From NCBI GenBank assembly GCA_946630405.1, contig CAMOYW010000097.1, forward strand, positions 1 to 5,404: a DNA stretch of 5,404 bases, written 5' to 3'. Below the pieces are notes generated by a model that did no database searches, was not told the DNA's origin, and saw only the letters and a program-made list of their open reading frames with translations. Below are positions 4,052 through 5,404 of the stretch, in pieces. Each line of letters opens with the position of its first letter. Within the stretch, counting starts at the first letter, position 1. This stretch comes from an uncultured Clostridia bacterium. GTDB lineage: Bacteria > Bacillota > Clostridia > Lachnospirales > CAG-274. Position numbers and translations under genes: made by a program.

Positions 4052-5404
4052 ATGCCCAAAAAAAGAAAATTTTCCATAAGTTTAAAAATATACTTATTCG
4101 TTACCCTTACTGTGTTCATAGTAGCATTCGGTACGGCAGTTATTTCCTTTTCCATAAATGTAAATCAGATAGACAATTATTTTAAAAATCTGACCTACAA
4201 CTCGGCGGAGAATTTCGCAGCCCTTGTGGACGGAGATTTCTTTTCACGGCTTAAGAAAATCGCCGAAAGCGAAGAATACCAGAAAGTGCGGGAACGTGCC
4301 GTAGAAGAGGAAAACGACAAGCCTATAGAAGACTATCTCAAAGAAAAGGGGATCTGGGAAGAATATAAAAGCACCCAGGATCTACTTTGTCGCTATCTGC
4401 GTAACATGCACGATATAAAATATCTCTATGTTGTCGAGTTAAACGGACGCAATGCCGAATATGACATGTACATCATGGATGATGACGAAAATCCCCTCAC
4501 CCAAACGGGCTACTACGAAGAAAGAGAGCCCGAGCTTGCGGAACTGGATACCTACAATCGCTCCGAGCCTAAAATCTCAAACGGAGACTGGGGCTGGCTG
4601 TGTTCGGCATTTGCCCCCGTGTACGATGCAAAAGGCAAAGTGGTCTGCCATGTAGGGTGCGACGTATCTATGGACGATGTGATGAAAGAGCGTTCACGCT
4701 TCTTTATGTACATTGTTATCGGCGCACTTTTGCTTACGGTGGTCGTGCTTGCCGCCGCTATCCTCTTTGCAAACAAAGTTTTGATAGATCCTTTAAATCG
4801 ATTGACTTCGGAAACAAAGAAATTCAAGCCGCAAAAGAACACCACCTACGATAATGCGCATGTGTTGAACCTCGACCTGAAAAGCAACGACGAGATCTAC
4901 GAAATACACAACGCCATCCGCTCCATGCAAATAAACATAATAGACTACTTAAACGACCTGTCCAAAATGGAAAAAGACAAAGAGCAATACGTCACCAACC
5001 TTAAAAAGGCGGAAAGCGATATAAAAACAAAAGAAGAACAGATAGGTCAAATAAGCAAGGAAATATACAGAGATGCCCTCACAAGCGTCGGAAGCAAAAC
5101 GGCATATATAAAAGCGACCGAAAAGCTTAATGAAGATATAACGACAGGCAACGCAGAGTTTGCGCTTGTAATGGTGGACTTAAACGACCTAAAGAAGATA
5201 AACGACGAATACGGACACAAGTCGGGCGATCTTTATATACAAGGCTGTTGCCATATCATATGCGATGTATACAAGCACTCTCCCGTATTCAGAATAGGCG
5301 GCGACGAGTTCGTCATCATCCTGAAAGGCGAGGACTACGCAAACAGACTCGAGCTGCTTGAACAATCGAAAGCCGAGTTTAACAAAGCCCTCTTGCAAGA
5401 AAGC
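4052..5404 (+). CDS. Membrane-bound diguanylate cyclase with extracytoplasmic Cache-like sensor, HAMP-like linker and GGDEF domain (C-terminus outside window)
   Basis: The frame runs 451 codons to the window end. It should make cyclic di-GMP from two GTP in response to an external signal. The start ATG at 4052 follows GAGGTGAT (4041-4048), and an in-frame stop lies just upstream at 4016. Order of parts: basic N-terminus; TM1 about 11-34; extracytoplasmic region about 35-216, ending in APVYDAKGKVV...VGCDVSM, typical of Cache sensors; TM2 about 217-240; HAMP-like segment from ~241 (LIDPLNRLT); charged coiled coil ~300-337; GGDEF domain from ~340 (DALTSVGSKTAY). Active-site features are intact: D376, N384, D393 and RIGGDEF at 414-420. 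The inhibitory I-site RxxD expected five residues before GGDEF reads KHSP (408-411), so product inhibition through that site is probably absent. C184, C199 and C203 cluster in the sensor region. The ligand is unknown. Only the end of the GGDEF domain, and any domain after it, is unseen. Confidence 0.92.
   Translation, partial: MPKKRKFSISLKIYLFVTLTVFIVAFGTAVISFSINVNQIDNYFKNLTYNSAENFAALVDGDFFSRLKKIAESEEYQKVRERAVEEENDKPIEDYLKEKGIWEEYKSTQDLLCRYLRNMHDIKYLYVVELNGRNAEYDMYIMDDDENPLTQTGYYEEREPELAELDTYNRSEPKISNGDWGWLCSAFAPVYDAKGKVVCHVGCDVSMDDVMKERSRFFMYIVIGALLLTVVVLAAAILFANKVLIDPLNRLTSETKKFKPQKNTTYDNAHVLNLDLKSNDEIYEIHNAIRSMQINIIDYLNDLSKMEKDKEQYVTNLKKAESDIKTKEEQIGQISKEIYRDALTSVGSKTAYIKATEKLNEDITTGNAEFALVMVDLNDLKKINDEYGHKSGDLYIQGCCHIICDVYKHSPVFRIGGDEFVIILKGEDYANRLELLEQSKAEFNKALLQES

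Noticed and set aside
4452..4854. Open frames on both strands inside the GGDEF gene (also 5189-5398)
   Set aside because: They overlap the sensor and catalytic regions of a clear coding frame and have no supporting start signals or family resemblance.

Overview
The window looks like chromosomal DNA from a low-to-moderate GC Clostridia member, most probably Lachnospiraceae or a close relative. The evidence is strong AGGAGG-type Shine-Dalgarno sites, sigma-A type promoters, Firmicutes-type tRNA-Val(UAC) and tRNA-Met(CAU), and protein styles common in that group: a PucR/CdaR-type regulator beginning MISNQILQ, a two-C-domain cation diffusion facilitator, and a Cache-HAMP-GGDEF protein. This placement rests on pattern recognition, not on a database search.

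Layout, left to right. (1) Positions 1-685, minus strand: the N-terminal 228 residues of a CdaR/PucR-family transcription regulator, whose C-terminal DNA-binding end lies outside the window. (2) 686-885: a divergent intergenic region with a good sigma-A promoter for the next gene, an 11-bp tandem repeat over its -10/start region, and a possible extended -10 promoter for the regulator. (3) 886-2022, plus: a cation diffusion facilitator transporter of 378 aa with a possibly Mn-type metal site. (4) 2023-2264: no protein gene. It holds a hairpin-rich stretch bounded by an 8-bp direct repeat and a terminator-like hairpin between convergent genes. (5) 2265-3656, minus: a complete 463-aa Na+-dependent NSS/SNF-family transporter with 11 predicted membrane segments. 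(6) 3657-3917, minus: promoter, tRNA-Val, tRNA-Met and an intrinsic terminator, lying directly upstream of the transporter. (7) 3951-5404, plus: an extended -10 promoter, a leader of about 66 nt, and a membrane-bound diguanylate cyclase with an extracytoplasmic sensor region, cut by the window end inside its GGDEF domain.

The genes do not form one pathway. Each has its own promoter or orientation, and the area reads as ordinary chromosomal housekeeping and sensing genes. I found no defence system, CRISPR array, phage gene or transposase. The points most worth a second look are the 182-bp hairpin-rich insertion candidate in the convergent terminator region, the transporter gene sitting behind a tRNA terminator with no convincing promoter of its own, the tandem repeat on the CDF promoter, and the absence of an inhibitory I-site in the diguanylate cyclase.
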